Assembly: GCA_964035545.1 (NCBI GenBank)
Contig: OZ037771.1
Location: forward strand, 8,356,408 to 8,420,407
DNA from: Bugula neritina
Taxonomy: Eukaryota > Bryozoa > Gymnolaemata > Cheilostomatida > Bugulidae
Length of the DNA stretch: 64,000 nt
Direction of reading: 5' to 3'
Shown here: piece after piece, positions 12,520 to 24,806 of the stretch
Numbering within the stretch: the first letter of the stretch is position 1
Layout of the letters: each line of letters opens with the position of its first letter
The notes under the pieces: model-generated
Databases searched by the model: none
Told to the model about the DNA's origin: nothing
Seen by the model: the letters and a program-made list of their open reading frames with translations, nothing else
Made by a program: the position numbers and the translations under genes

Positions 12520-15500
12520 CACTTACTTACTCACTTACTTACTTACTTACTTACTACTAACACTAATTTCTCTAATGAACTTTCTGGGGAATGTGTCCCA
12601 ACTCTTTGTAGAATGTGTCCCAACTCTTTGTAGACTATGGCCCAATTCTTTCTAGATTGTGTCTCAACTCTTTGTAGAATGTGTCCCAACTCTTTGTAGA
12701 CTATGGCCCAATTCTTTCTAGATTGTGTCTCAACTCTTTTTAGAATGTGTCCCAACTATTTGTAGAATGTGTCCCAACTATTTGTAGAATGTGTCCCAAC
12801 TCTTTGTAGAATGTAGTAGAGAAGCTGGTGCACGACGACACGTGGGCACAAGATCTCGCCGATTCTATCAACCAGAGAAAAGATGAGACGGAGCATCTGG
12901 CTGTAGAGAAGATTCCGGAAGTTCTGGATATAACCAAAGCTGACCCAACATTTGATGAGTTTCACCAACTTATAGGTGAGTTGAGTCATGACTCCTATAC
13001 TTCATCTCCTAAACACCTACAGTATTCACAGTGTCCTACCTACAGTGTATTGTGGTGAGTTATACCAGTACTGTGTGTTTAATTGACTCAGTTTTTGTGT
13101 GAGTTGATGCATCCACACTTACCATTTGCCTCGTATTTAATGACTGCAAGTTTAGTCAATTCAAACTGTTGCTATGTTGCGAAAATAAAACTTTTCTTTG
13201 ATTATGACTTCAATATATAGTATCCAACAGCTAGCACCCTAAGACCTAGATAACAGACAGGGCTGTAGAGGATGTTGCCGGTTAGAAGTTTTTCTCTCTC
13301 TGTATGAATTAATTGTATCTAACCTTAGTGTACTTAGAACTTGTTGTAGGTACATCTGGATTACACGTATTAGATAAAGCACACATCCGCAATGATGCAT
13401 ACAATGCAGTATACACATGTAGCCTGTGTGACTGTAGGACTTTTCTTTTGCAGAAACTAAGAATAAAAGGAAAGGAAAGCCTACTAAAAGAGACACACCA
13501 GAGAAGATCACACCTCCAAGTGAGGCTCAACTTTTGAATGCTCCAGAGGATTCTGGGTTCCGTCAGCTGCTAGAAGATCACTCTCAGCTGCCGGCTTCAC
13601 ATGATGCCGTAGAGGTCAAGACTTCTGCCAGGTCGAGGAGGAACATGCAGCCGGTTGTGAAGGGTTTGAAAGCTCGTAACCTGTATGACGGCACGTCAAC
13701 TGATGCCGCAGGTGTGCTGCAGGTAGAGACTCCCCACAAACAGCAGAGACTGGCACAGGGGAAAGGAAAGAGAAAAATATGCTCTCTTACCACCACCACA
13801 CCTAACAAAACTTCCCTGCATCCAGAGAAAATCTCTGTTTCCGGTAAAACTTTAAATTGAATGATTTAAAAATATTAGTTGAGTTGTTGTGTTGCACTCA
13901 ACAATAGCATGTAGAGGTTATGTCACTGGGACCTGGTTTATAAAAAATATGTTTGTTTACATGTATGTAATTTAGTTGATTTATATTTTTAGGTAAAGCT
14001 GAATCCATTTATAACTTTGTGAAAATATTTGCAGATCTTGTACCTGGATCCAAAAACAAAAGTAAGAAAGATGCTAGTTTAACATTTCCATCCATAGCCT
14101 CAGCTTTCTCCCAGTCCACTGCTGCAGAGAATATTGCGGGGGTTACAAACACTGCCCTGTACTCACAGTCTACGCTGCTGATGTCTCAAACTGTGCTGCC
14201 CGTCGCGACACCCGCCTACTACTTTGTAGCCCCCTCTTCCCAACAGACGCCGTATATTGTAACTCAATCTGCTCCGTCCGCTAACCCAGCACTTCTCTCC
14301 AACTCCCTGGTGAATCCCGGACTTGGCCAGCCGACGCCTTCTAAGTCTATGGGTATTGAGGAGACTACAGCTCTTCTCTTCAATGTTCCCTCTGTGCCAC
14401 AAGAAACACACGCTAGCTTAACCAATAGTAACGCACTACACACTGCGTCAACCAATAGTAACACACTACACACTGCGTCAATCAATAGTAACGCACTACA
14501 CACTGCATCAATCAATAGTAACGCACTATACACTTCATCAACCAATAGTTATGCACTACACAATGCGTCAACCAATAGTAACGCACTACACACTGTGCCA
14601 ACCAATAGTAACACTTTACTCACTGCGTCAACCAATAGTAACACTTTACTCACTGCGTCAACCAATAGTAACACATTACACACTGCGTCAACCAATAGTA
14701 GCACTGAACTAAATTCATCAACCAATAGTAACACTCAAGTCACTGTATCAACCAATAGTAGCACTGGACTTACTGATTCATCCAAAGCTGGTGCTTCGCT
14801 TGATAGTTCTGCTACCACAGCTGGTGCACACCAAAAAACTGGCTTAGCCAAGGAATTGTAAGTTACTCAGCATGACTACTTTGTTAAATTTAGATTTTAA
14901 ATGCATTTAATTATTTTCAGTTTAAATGTTACATTTCTGTGTGCCATGTCAAGTCAGTTCTCTTACTTTGTTATTTCTGTCGGCAGGAAAAACAATAATC
15001 AGGAAAATTTCACAAATTTCAAAGGCAAAACACAGCCACTTGCAAAATCTAGTGAAGATAAAAGCAGCATTGTAACAGCTAAATGGTCTCCCTGTGAGTA
15101 TCTCACTCACTCTCTTCCGCTAAACACTAACTTCACTATCACTAGCCTCACTATCACTAGCTTCACTAACACTAACTTCACTAACACTAACTTCACCATC
15201 ACTAACTTCACTATTGCTAACTTCACTATTTCTAGCTTCACTATCACAAACTTCACTAACACTAACTTCACTAACACTAACTTCACTAACACTAACTTCA
15301 CTAACACTAACTTCACTATCACTAGCCTCACTATCACTAGCCTCACTAACAGCAGCTATTTACTGTTTCATTTTTCTTCACCTTTACTTGATTTTACTTT
15401 TTTTTATTCGCTATTGTTACTAATCAGCATTTCTTCTCATTATTTGTACCTTTGTTCTGATTATCCTTTGTATGTTTAAGTTCTGTCTGAGATAGGTAAT

Positions 15501-18275
15501 AGAATTGTGTTTAATGGCTGTGTGTTTTCAGCCCTAGTCAAGCTGGTTGAGAAGGTTTCTCCTGAGAGGCGCCCAGCTTCCAGAAGGACTTCACACATCA
15601 GACATCTCAGGTTTTCCCCAAAGTCCTCTAAAGTCAAAAGGTCACCCTTTAGAGCCACTCCACCGGTGAGTCATTTCCAAATCAGAAATACTATGTCATG
15701 TGTCTTGTTGACACTTTTTACTTTAGTCGTATCAGTTGGTATTAGTTACACTGGTGTTAGTTGTACTGGTGTTCGTAGTATTGTTAATAATTGTATTTGT
15801 GATTCTGTCCAATGCTTTACTCAATGAAATCAATGGTTTGGATTATTAGGAAATTTCTCAATGGTAAGTTATTCAGCTGTGTTGAATGGTCACAGGTGTC
15901 TTTAGACTATGTCCGTGAACGCAGTGTGAAGAAGATGTGTCGAATTAGCCAATGAGTTTTCAAGTTATTCCTTACATTAAAAATATGAGCAGCAATCATA
16001 TTGGTTAAAATATAACTTCACAACCAATAAATGTAACAGTTACATTAACAAGGAAGTCGAGTAATTGTTCAGCAATTAATTAATTTTGTTTGAAAATGTT
16101 AACCAGGTTGTCAGAAGTTCGAAACTGTTTTGTTTGGTAACCTTATCTTTTCCAGCTCGAGAAAATCTCTCAAAAAAACAATTTCAGGAGGCGTCAATAG
16201 GTTTTACATATGTTAGCAAACACACCAAATGCTGAGTTGTATCATTGGAATATTTTGATATGAAGACATCACTATTCAATGTCCACTCAAATAATTCTCT
16301 GCTGCTTACATAATTTCTTTGACACTAATGTTGTTTTCAGCAGCACCTTTAACGCTACTCGTGTATTCTTCTGTAGGCAAAGTCAGCATATGCTCGAAGT
16401 AATCCCAATACACCCAGTCCCGGTCTTTATATAGACTTGCCTTCAACCCCAGGAATAGCCTCTAGTTCTCATTCAGTTCCAGACACGGGTGCTACCGAGT
16501 CCAACACGCAACAACAGTCCCAGGATCCTAGGCTGCCTTTTCAACAGACGTCTGCTTCTCCACATCTCCTCATGTCTGATATCAGTTCTCCACCTTCTGT
16601 GGGTGGTGAGTTTACACTATATAATATAACAATACGTGGTATAACAATACATAATATAACAATACATAATATAACAATACATAATATAACAATACATGGT
16701 ACAACAATACATAGTATAGCAATACATAGTATAGCAATACATAACATAATGCTACATGGTATAACACCAAGCAATGTAGCATCAAGTAATGTAACATAAT
16801 GTGTGTCTGATATTATATTGCAGTTGTAGATGCATACTATAATTAATAATCGGTTAAACCTGCTGATAAAGCAGAAAGTATTATAATATAATTGTAACAG
16901 GCACGAAACATTATTGAGTTTCTATTTTTATTCAATATTTAGTAAATACATATTTCTTGCACTAACTCCGTACTTGTATGGTTTAAATGTGTGGTGCATT
17001 GTCATATGATGATTAATTGTACAATGTCTTGTATGCTCTAAAACACGGTGCTAACTATGTTTATAAAGCTCGGCCTAACAACCTATGTTTTATTATGTTA
17101 ATATTTTCAGGTCCATTATATGCTGCCTCACCAATGGTCACCCCACCTCGCAATGCTGGCACCCCAACTTCTCTGTTACGAGACGCTAGTGGGACCCCCT
17201 CATCACTGCATGCTAAATCTCAGGCTATGCCTGCCCTGAGGCGATCTCCAAGAGGTTTGTTTTTGTTAGCAGAAACTCGCTTTCCTGTCCCCAGAAGTAT
17301 TTCTCCCAGAAATCATGGTTTTGAGAGAGATTCTTGAGTGTCACTGCTTTGTGGTAACATGATCTTAACAGCAGTTGAGTTTCTAGTAACAGCTAATGCT
17401 TGAAACACAACAACGGCTGTGGTAGCAGCCAATTGTGGTCAATGCCATATAATAAGCTGAATTCAATGTACACGAGACAGTATCTCAATGCCATCACCTG
17501 CTTTCCATTTCATGATTTGCTTGGAAAGTGCTGAAGAAATGTTCTTTTACTCAGACTCAAGTGGCTTTCTGGAATTTTCCCAGATTATTTTTCAGACAGT
17601 TTTGCTGATGTCTGTTTTATTGCTTGTTTGAAGACTAAAATTTGAAAACAAACATCACTTAGTATGCTACCATGTAACACTACTACATGGTAACACTACT
17701 ACATGGTAACACTGCTACATGGTAACACTGCTACATGGTAACACTACTACATGGTAACACTACTACATCGTAACACTACTACATCGTGACACTGTTACAT
17801 AGTAACACTACTACATGGTAACACTAATACACAGTAATAGATAGAACTTCCTGTTATACTTTCAGTCGCCAAATCTACTCCCTCTAGCAGAGCTCCTACG
17901 GGTAGAAGAGTTGTTCCTGCAGCCCGGAAGGGAAGTTCTATGTGGACGGGTAGAAGCACTCCGTCCAAGAGAGCCTCTCCTTCCGTGGTGATGGCTGGCT
18001 CAGGTGGCAGCATCACCAGCATTACTGTTGCCGAGGTAACGTATACAATATATACAATGTTGTCAGTTGTTACTAACATGTTTCAAATGTAGTCCAATTG
18101 TATGTGTTTGTTTGAACAGCGTGGATACTTTTTCTAGAGTTTAGAAATGTAATTGAGATGATTCAAACCATTTCCGTCTCTCTCCCCCTCCCCCTCTCTC
18201 TCTGTATATTCAACTCTAAGCCATCTCCAAGTAGCCTATCTGTCTATTTGTATAGTCAACTTTAAACCATATTCA

Positions 18276-18306
<31 letters not shown>

Positions 18307-21300
18307 ATAGTCGACTCCAAAAGGAAAGAACAGCACACCTACTCTGATCTCAAGTCCGGAGTTACGAAGAGCTGTGGGAGCCATTTTAGACCAAGGTTCT
18401 GAGTATTTGATGGGTGCCGTAGAGGGCTGTGACCCTGGTGTTCATTATCAGGAGCTTCCTCCTGTTATGGAAATTGTTGAAGCCAGTGGTCAATCAACAA
18501 ATATTAACACTCAGGGTATTCAAGGTCAAGTTGATGTCGCAGAAGACTCTAAGCTGTCTGCAGATACTGTGGGCGTAGCTGAAGCACTAGTGGAGCTGGC
18601 AGGTGGAGGTAACTTATCCGTGTTCACACCTTAGTCTTTCTTAATGATAGTAAACTTCTCAGTTGAAACTACTGGGTACTAGAAACAGACATAGCCTTTG
18701 TGCAGCTTTACTCTGGCATCCAAACACTTCCTGTTGCTTACTTTTATCTCTCAATTTAGAGGCTCATTCAACAAAATGTCTGTTTTTCAGTAATGATGTT
18801 TTTTGAAATAGAACCCAACTTTTTAAAGTAACGATGAAAGTGTGGAAAACAAAAATTCTTTTGATATTGATATTTTCCTTATAAATTAAGCATTCATTAT
18901 CAATGTTATTGAATAGAACTCCTTATAGGTTGAATGAGTTTATTCAATTACAATGTTGATAAAAAACTTAAATTTTTTTTGATTATCAATTTTCACTGCT
19001 ATGGAAACTTTCCATGATGCAATTCAAAGCAGAGTTGAAAAATATTACAAGTGTAAAGTTCACCAGCACTTTGGTATTCTGGTGCCATATAGATCCTTGC
19101 TGTAGCCACAAGTCTATTTGAATGTTAAAACAGTGAAAGTAGGTGCAGTAATCGAGAAATTGAGAAAAAGCCTGTGTTTTAGAAGAGAGAAATTTATGGT
19201 CTTGCAATATTTTCAACCCTCTTTCTAAAACCAAAATTGTTGATAAATTTACAGAATTTAGGCTATTGAAATGTTTCTGTTGTTGCACCAAAATGGTGGC
19301 CTGCAAAAGAGTAAATACTTTCTTGCAAAACCCTCATTTTTAAAATATTTGAAAGAAAAATTATGGTGAAGTTTCGGCATCATTTATACATTCTCTGCAG
19401 CTTTTCAATTGATTACTACCAAAAAATCTTGTTGGTTGTAATTGGCCAATAAATAAGTTAGCTGGTTACGAGTGCACTGCATGATGCATTGTGTTTGTGC
19501 ATTCTATTTTTATTGCTATTTACTGAAAGAAAAATTTAAAAATCAATTTATTTCAGACAGTTTATCTGTATATATAGATGAATAGTCTTCAGTTGTTAAT
19601 GATTTGTGGTGCAATCGATGAATTTACCAAATTTCAGGCATTTATTGATAAATTCAATAATCAAAGTTAATGTCATTGCTACGCTGCAGCCAATATTCTA
19701 ACACTTGACATGGGGCTCTTCATTTGATTAAAAAGATGTCAAATTAAAGAATATTACATTGGTATTTATATGCGTTATTGACAACATTATTAAACAAATA
19801 GTTACATAAATTTATATTCTACCAAATTCTGGCCTACTAAAACAGGATTGCATTTTATTCCATAGAAGTCCTATTAAACTCAAGCAATTCTTTAAGAAAT
19901 CTCTGACGCATTACATTTATGCAGTATTATCTGATAATCAAGATAGACAAGAGTAATTTAATACTGCTTAAATGTTGTGCATCAGAGAGTCTTTAAAAAA
20001 AATCAAAATAATTTCTCTCAAGCCTAGCATCACCTAATCTCTAAACTCAATCAGCCGATTGGGTATAAACACCCACATTTGATGATGTTATCTGTAATTT
20101 CAAGCATAATATAAAGAAACATAGCTTCGCCTGTTCATGTTTCACTCACTTTTAGCGCATCATATGTTGACAGAATTCTTTTCAAATTTTTTTATTTTCG
20201 GTGATTTTCATATTAACAATGAAAAGTTTGCAAATCTTAATGTCTTCCTACCAAAACACTAATAGATTGCAACCTGTTATTGTTTAGGAGTTGTCTTTTC
20301 TCTGTGTGTAGCTAGGGTGTGGCCTTATTCGGTACAATGCACAAAAAGTGTGCTTCTAAAATTTTTTTTGATTGAGTCAGGAATTAAAATGGGTTATTCA
20401 TATTTGTAGTATTGGGTTATTTAGTTACAAGGTAAAAGAGCTGCATATTAAATTCTATTTATAGATAGTCCAATGAAATGTGCCAATAGTCAGCTGGCGC
20501 CCCTCTCTACTCCCCATAGTATACCTTCAACAGCTGTATCCACCACTGTGACCTCTCCATCTACCTCTACAAACAGTGGCAAAAGGAAAGCCAAATCGAC
20601 TAGCCAGAAAGTTGGTTATTTTTGCTCAATTAATAATGTGCTAATTTAATTCATAACAGTAATACAATATAGCAATGAGCACACAGCAATGGTGAAATTA
20701 TTTGGCCATTGCTGCTGCCGCCGGGAAAAGCATGTTTGTGTAGCAAGATTTCTTCAATTTCATGGAATTGATTTCTTGGAATGTGAAATTATAGCCTATA
20801 ATATGTGTGTACTTGATAATATCTTGTGTATAGTATGGTCTATACGTTTTCAGTATATTCATCATTTAATATCATGTAATTGAGTATTTTTTTGTAATGT
20901 AAGTCTATCATTGCCATTCATATTGCATTACTCAGTCTGTTAATATTAGGAAGTTCAATTGCCTTATTAATAGATGAGAATGAGCCAACTTATAGCCTAA
21001 GATTTATAGAACAAGTGTTACGTTTATACTACGCCATGCAGTCTACCTTCGTGTCTATAGCATTCTTACTATAACCATTCTTTTGTAAGTTATGTGTGTA
21101 TATAGTAGTTATATCAATATGCATTCATGGGGCTCCAAAGTATTTTAAAGTTTCATTCAATATGCATTCAGTGTTATTTGATATGGATTTCAACATAAGC
21201 TATGTTAAGTAGATATTTAGCTACTTGCTGAACACTTTCTAAGATCTTACGCTAATGGGTAGTGCACTATCCCCTCAACTGGTTATTCTACTGCGTGGAA

Positions 21301-21949
21301 CTGGGCTACACTGTGCAAATACTGTATTAGTTATAACTTAGTAGCTAGATGTCACTTGGCAGATTGTTTATAGCACTACATTATCTACAATATTTTATAG
21401 AAAACCCTGCAATGCATGTTGGGTAAAACGCATACTTAAGTGATGCTAATGCATACGCTGCTAGTAAAGTCTCAGAGAAAATCTAACTTCTTTTTACTCA
21501 AACAACACAGGTTCATAATAATGAGAAATGTTATGTTAGAATAGGTTCTAAGTTAAATTGTTTTTTTAGCATGTTATGAGCTGTAGCTATGTTGCTTTGT
21601 TAATTAATATTGTCATTTCAGTCACAGTTGAAACACTTACCTACACAATGTTGTGTTGTTCTTTCTTTCAGAGCAAAAAATTCAAGAAGGACTCCAAATC
21701 TAAAGTGACAGTGGTGGGTGTTTTTATTGCGTGGGCCCATAGCATACAGTTTTGGTAGCATGAATTCTAACAATACACCTTTTGTAACTTGATACTTGAC
21801 TATTCATATATTACTGAAACAGGTTATTCAAATCTTACATCAATGGCGTAGCACTACTCTACTGTTTCACACATACGATATTCTTCTTTCAGAATGAGAA
21901 ACTAAAAAACATGAGTGTCAAGTCACTCCTAGACATGATTCATCAGTAA
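8194..21949 (+). CDS. NPAT: NPAT-like histone-locus transcription coactivator (20 exons, ~1286 aa)
   Basis: Exons: 8194-8251, 8541-8705, 9058-9240, 9329-9645, 10378-10417, 10898-11067, 11351-11454, 11953-12028, 12810-12975, 13454-13843, 13993-14857, 14987-15093, 15532-15665, 16377-16605, 17111-17254, 17866-18035, 18311-18608, 20465-20610, 21672-21713, 21893-21949. All phases join, giving 1287 codons including stop; human NPAT is of similar length. The N-terminus (LPSEVARLVLGYL, residues ~11-23, then an Ala/Leu helix and EYRSMLAQGF) is the LisH region typical of NPAT. Exon 3 keeps the LWTKLEQILSQLKSF helix. Later parts are Ser/Thr/Pro-rich with TP/SP sites, which fits a CDK2 substrate, and Lys-rich patches near the C-terminus precede a short hydrophobic tail (MSVKSLLDMIHQ) comparable to the family tail. 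The protein should act in histone locus bodies to drive histone gene transcription. The exon 18 donor (gttggt) is weak and the exon 6 acceptor is the least certain. Polyadenylation signal at 22328. Confidence 0.9.
9646..10071 (+). repeat. 41-bp minisatellite starting exactly at the NPAT exon 4 donor
   Basis: About ten copies of a 41-bp unit begin with gtattctg at the first intron base and contain attactagtcatagtagata. Each unit therefore carries an act|gtattctg version of the donor. Units differ by a few substitutions. Confidence 0.9.
12062..12555 (+). repeat. Tetranucleotide array of ttac and tcac
   Basis: About 490 bp of near-perfect 4-bp periodicity in NPAT intron 8, mixing ttac and tcac units irregularly. 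It creates long overlapping frames rich in Tyr-Leu-Leu-Thr, which are artefacts. Confidence 0.95.
12589..12808 (+). repeat. 22-bp minisatellite ending at the NPAT exon 9 acceptor
   Basis: Ten units of 22 bp (consensus gaatgtgtcccaactctttg plus ta) run directly into exon 9, which starts at 12810 inside an eleventh, partial unit. The real acceptor, ctctttgtag|aatg, is thus repeated upstream in most units; two units carry tttctag| instead. Confidence 0.9.
14421..14780 (+). repeat. Coding minisatellite in NPAT exon 11 (12 x 30 bp, 12 x 10 aa)
   Basis: Twelve in-frame 30-bp units encode a decapeptide with consensus TNSNALHTAS. The first nine are close copies; the last three drift (for example TNSSTGLTDS). 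The array lies in the low-complexity Ser/Thr-rich middle of NPAT, and its length is probably polymorphic. The reverse strand is also open, which is a repeat artefact. Confidence 0.95.
15121..15350 (+). repeat. 15-bp intronic array (ttcactaacactaac)
   Basis: A short-unit array in NPAT intron 12, starting about 28 bp after the exon 12 donor. Units alternate ttcactaacactaac with ttcactatcactag. Open frames on both strands here are artefacts. Confidence 0.9.
16618..16790 (+). repeat. 15-bp intronic array (ataatataacaatac)
   Basis: The array starts 12 bp after the NPAT exon 14 donor and decays towards its right end. It extends an open frame past the exon but is not coding. Confidence 0.85.
17662..17830 (+). 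repeat. 16-bp array (taacactactacatgg) just before NPAT exon 16
   Basis: About ten units that end roughly 35 bp before the exon 16 acceptor at 17866. Variants include taacactgctacatgg and taacactactacatcg. Confidence 0.85.
18178..18310 (+). repeat. Pyrimidine-rich ctgt/ctcc tract forming the exon 17 acceptor
   Basis: A tctctccccctccccc run and a (ctgt)n run lead straight into tatag|tcgact at 18311. The simple repeat supplies the polypyrimidine tract of this acceptor. Confidence 0.75.
18609..20464. other. NPAT intron 17, no further gene
   Basis: AT-rich intron containing MITE copy 2 (19142-19289). A 106-codon minus-strand frame at 18986-19306 overlaps that MITE and shows no protein-like features. 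Confidence 0.6.
19142..19289. mobile_element. MITE family A, copy 2
   Basis: The left end is ggtgcagtaatcgagaaatt. The right end is the reverse complement of a diverged ggtgcaacaacagaaacatt followed by tcaatagcctaaa, an internal word shared with other copies. Length is 148 bp. Confidence 0.65.
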
Positions 21950-22327
21950 CTTCAAGTCATCTTCAGGTTGAAGACGCTCCTCATACACCCTTTATTCTGT
22001 TCAACCTGGAACTCGGCTACAATATTTCACACCTTATTATCTGATTGTTAACATTTTCTTACAAATATTTATTTATCAATTTTTTTAAAAAGTGAAAATA
22101 TATGTTGAGATGCTCTATGAACATTCTATTGTCTAGAAAATTCTGAGTGTGTGTATTAGAGCAGATTATAGCTGGCGGATATAGTACCAGTCACCTTGAC
22201 AAAATTTGGTTATAATGAGGACGTTATGAGTTGCTAGAAAGAGGTAGCTGTGATCCTATAATAATGTGATAGTGTGACAGCAGCTTGCACTGTATAATAC
22301 TGCCACTATAAAAACTACTTTGTTGTA

Positions 22328-22333
22328 AATAAA
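22328..22333 (+). other. NPAT polyadenylation signal (aataaa)
   Basis: A canonical hexamer 379 bp after the NPAT stop codon; a second aataaa follows about 58 bp later. The intervening sequence is a plausible 3'UTR. Confidence 0.6.
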
Positions 22334-22399
22334 GCTTTTAAATCACCTCACAAAACACTAAGTCTTCTAAAGTGAAACTGCTGCAAATAAAGCATTGCA

Positions 22400-24806
22400 G
22401 AAAAGTTCAGCCGTCCACCTGGACTTACGAGTAATATGAAATGCTGTTGTAACCAGGAGAGCAATATATTCTAAAATTGATTCAAATTATTCGTTCTATA
22501 TTACATAAAAACCTTATATTGGCGAAAAATAGGTGAGAACTAATAATATATTGACTATGGGTCCATGTACACACAGACGCCACAGCTTTATCAAACTTAT
22601 CAGAAAATTCGTTTCCTTGTGCATGCTGATATTGCATGATATACTTTAAAAACTGATATGCATTAAAAACCATGCTTTGTTATAATAGAGGAGCTTTATC
22701 TGAACATAATAAAGTTGAGTAGTGAATGTATGTATTTCAGTAATTTATGGCCCTTATAGAGGCTAAAGTGGATGTCGTCATCCCCTAAATTGTTTTATCA
22801 TTTCAAGTTCTTTGTAGGTCAACTAATGAATTTGTTTATTATTTATTGTATGATGAGAACCTGTCAAGGTAAGTACATACATACCCTGAATCTTATATTT
22901 CTGTAGTCACTGCCTATTGTATAATTTTGAACTTGTGTAATTTAAGGCGTTGTAATCTTACGTGAAATGCTATATTTTTTGTTTCAACAATAACAGTTTT
23001 GGTGTGTTTTTGAAATTTGAATGTGTAACTTGGAGCATATATAGTGTCAGTTAATGTATGTGTCTATAAAAACTACAAAAGGACATTTCAGTATCCTTAC
23101 AGCACTTGCAGGAGTTGTGGTCCTTTGACTGCAGTACCTACTAATCCATAAACATGTCTATAACGTAGCTTAACCTGGAGTCTTAGTGACCGTTCATTGT
23201 TCAGTCCTTTTTTGAAGGTTAAATGTAGTAATATGCATTTACTACATATAATGATGATACTGGATGCTAGAATCTTGATAATATCAAATAATTGTCTTTA
23301 AAATTGTGCAAGCTATGTCAAATTTAAGTGGTATACAGGAGCATACAGCAACATAACCTCCCTAAACAAAGGACAACACAACGTCTGGCAGACGTGAAAA
23401 CTGGAGATATTATATGTCTAATCACTCCCTCCACTACATTTCTGCCATTTTGATTTAAAAACTTGGATGATTAGTAAACAAAAATCTGCCATCAACAAAT
23501 AAACACAAGATTAGACAAGTTATTTCTTACACTTTTGCTTTCAATATCAATTAATTGCATGTGTTGATTTTTGGTAAAGTTCTGCCTGCAGCTCAGCATG
23601 CTTCAGCACCTTCAAAATAATGTTTTAGATAATTGCTGATTCTCTTAACTTCTACCTAATTGGAGCTCTAGAAACAATAAAATGAATAGACATGCATTAA
23701 TATTGACAGCACAATATTCTGCATGTATAGGCTCAATAGTTTCATAACATAGAAGGGTCAAACAACTTTCTTTTATTATACAAAGGGCCGGCATTAACTG
23801 CTTCTGCCTGAATGCACAATGCAGCTTCTACTCATTATCTTATTGACTGCACAGGTATGCAGGGGGTTATTGACTTAAAGCAAAATTATATCAGGGTTTT
23901 GTACACCCTCGCAGACTGGCAACGAATGGCAATACTGTAAAGTTAATTAAGCAAGAAAATTGCCTTTTCACTTTTGACTTTTATAACCGGTAGTAAACAG
24001 TACTATAATGCTTAGCTGGTTTCAGGTTTTCAATAAACAAAGTAGATAAAGTTTTTTGACTCTCAGAAACCATAAGCTAAGTAGCGCTGTGTAGCATGAT
24101 TGTGCCAAATATTGGTTGTTTTACTATTTTTTTCAAAATCTAAACTCAGTTTTATTATTCATCAAGCATGGCTGACATAATGCTTAAATGCGGTCTCTAT
24201 ACCTTATCTCTTTGTGCATAAAGTAATATGGTATGACTGTAAACTAGTGACTAGCATTGAAGTTGCAGCATACACGGGCAATGCTTTATTTGTCTCATGC
24301 AAACTCATTGATTTGCAGCCAATAGAATAATAGAGCCATCAACACAATCCAACTTCAAATATGTAAACTTATGCAAACACTCTACTCAAAGCATTGTATT
24401 GTAAAAGAAAGACCCCACTTTTTCCCTAGCTAGTGGTAAACTTATAATATATCGAACATCAATACTAGCAGATTTGTATCAAAGTGTATAGCATCTATAT
24501 GCATATCATAGTCTATACTGTGAAAGTTCCATAGCACCGCCTTACCACTGCACATCACATTTCTTTCCAATGTTTAAAAGCATGGTGTTTTTTTCTTTCA
24601 AATCCAAGAAAAACAAAGATAACAATACACAAAAAAGTAATGAATCTCACCAAATAAAATCTCATAAAATAGCTGTGATCGGAAAGTTTATAGTATTACA
24701 CAGTAAAAATATTATGCATTGCACATTACACATGCCTACCTGCAACTACAGATGATAATATATGTACTTGTAAACAGTTTCTACTCTCAATGTTTACTGG
24801 TTGCAG
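22400..24806. other. Non-coding stretch upstream of the unrecognised gene
   Basis: No conserved exon is seen. It may hold the promoter and 5' exons of the gene at 24807-26001. A Lys-rich open frame at 24570-24755 (FKSKKNKDNN) resembles the Lys-rich NPAT exon 19 only in composition and has no usable donor. Confidence 0.4.

Noticed and set aside
12031-12633. 200- and 161-codon Tyr/Leu/Thr-rich open frames
   Set aside because: They are translations of the ttac/tcac tetranucleotide array in an NPAT intron; all frames of such an array are open.
18986-19306. 106-codon minus-strand frame
   Set aside because: Overlaps a MITE inside an NPAT intron; no domain and no splice support.
24570-24755. Lys-rich frame as a duplicated NPAT exon 19
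   Set aside because: Similarity is only in lysine content and a ctttc run; no acceptor ag at the right place and no usable donor.
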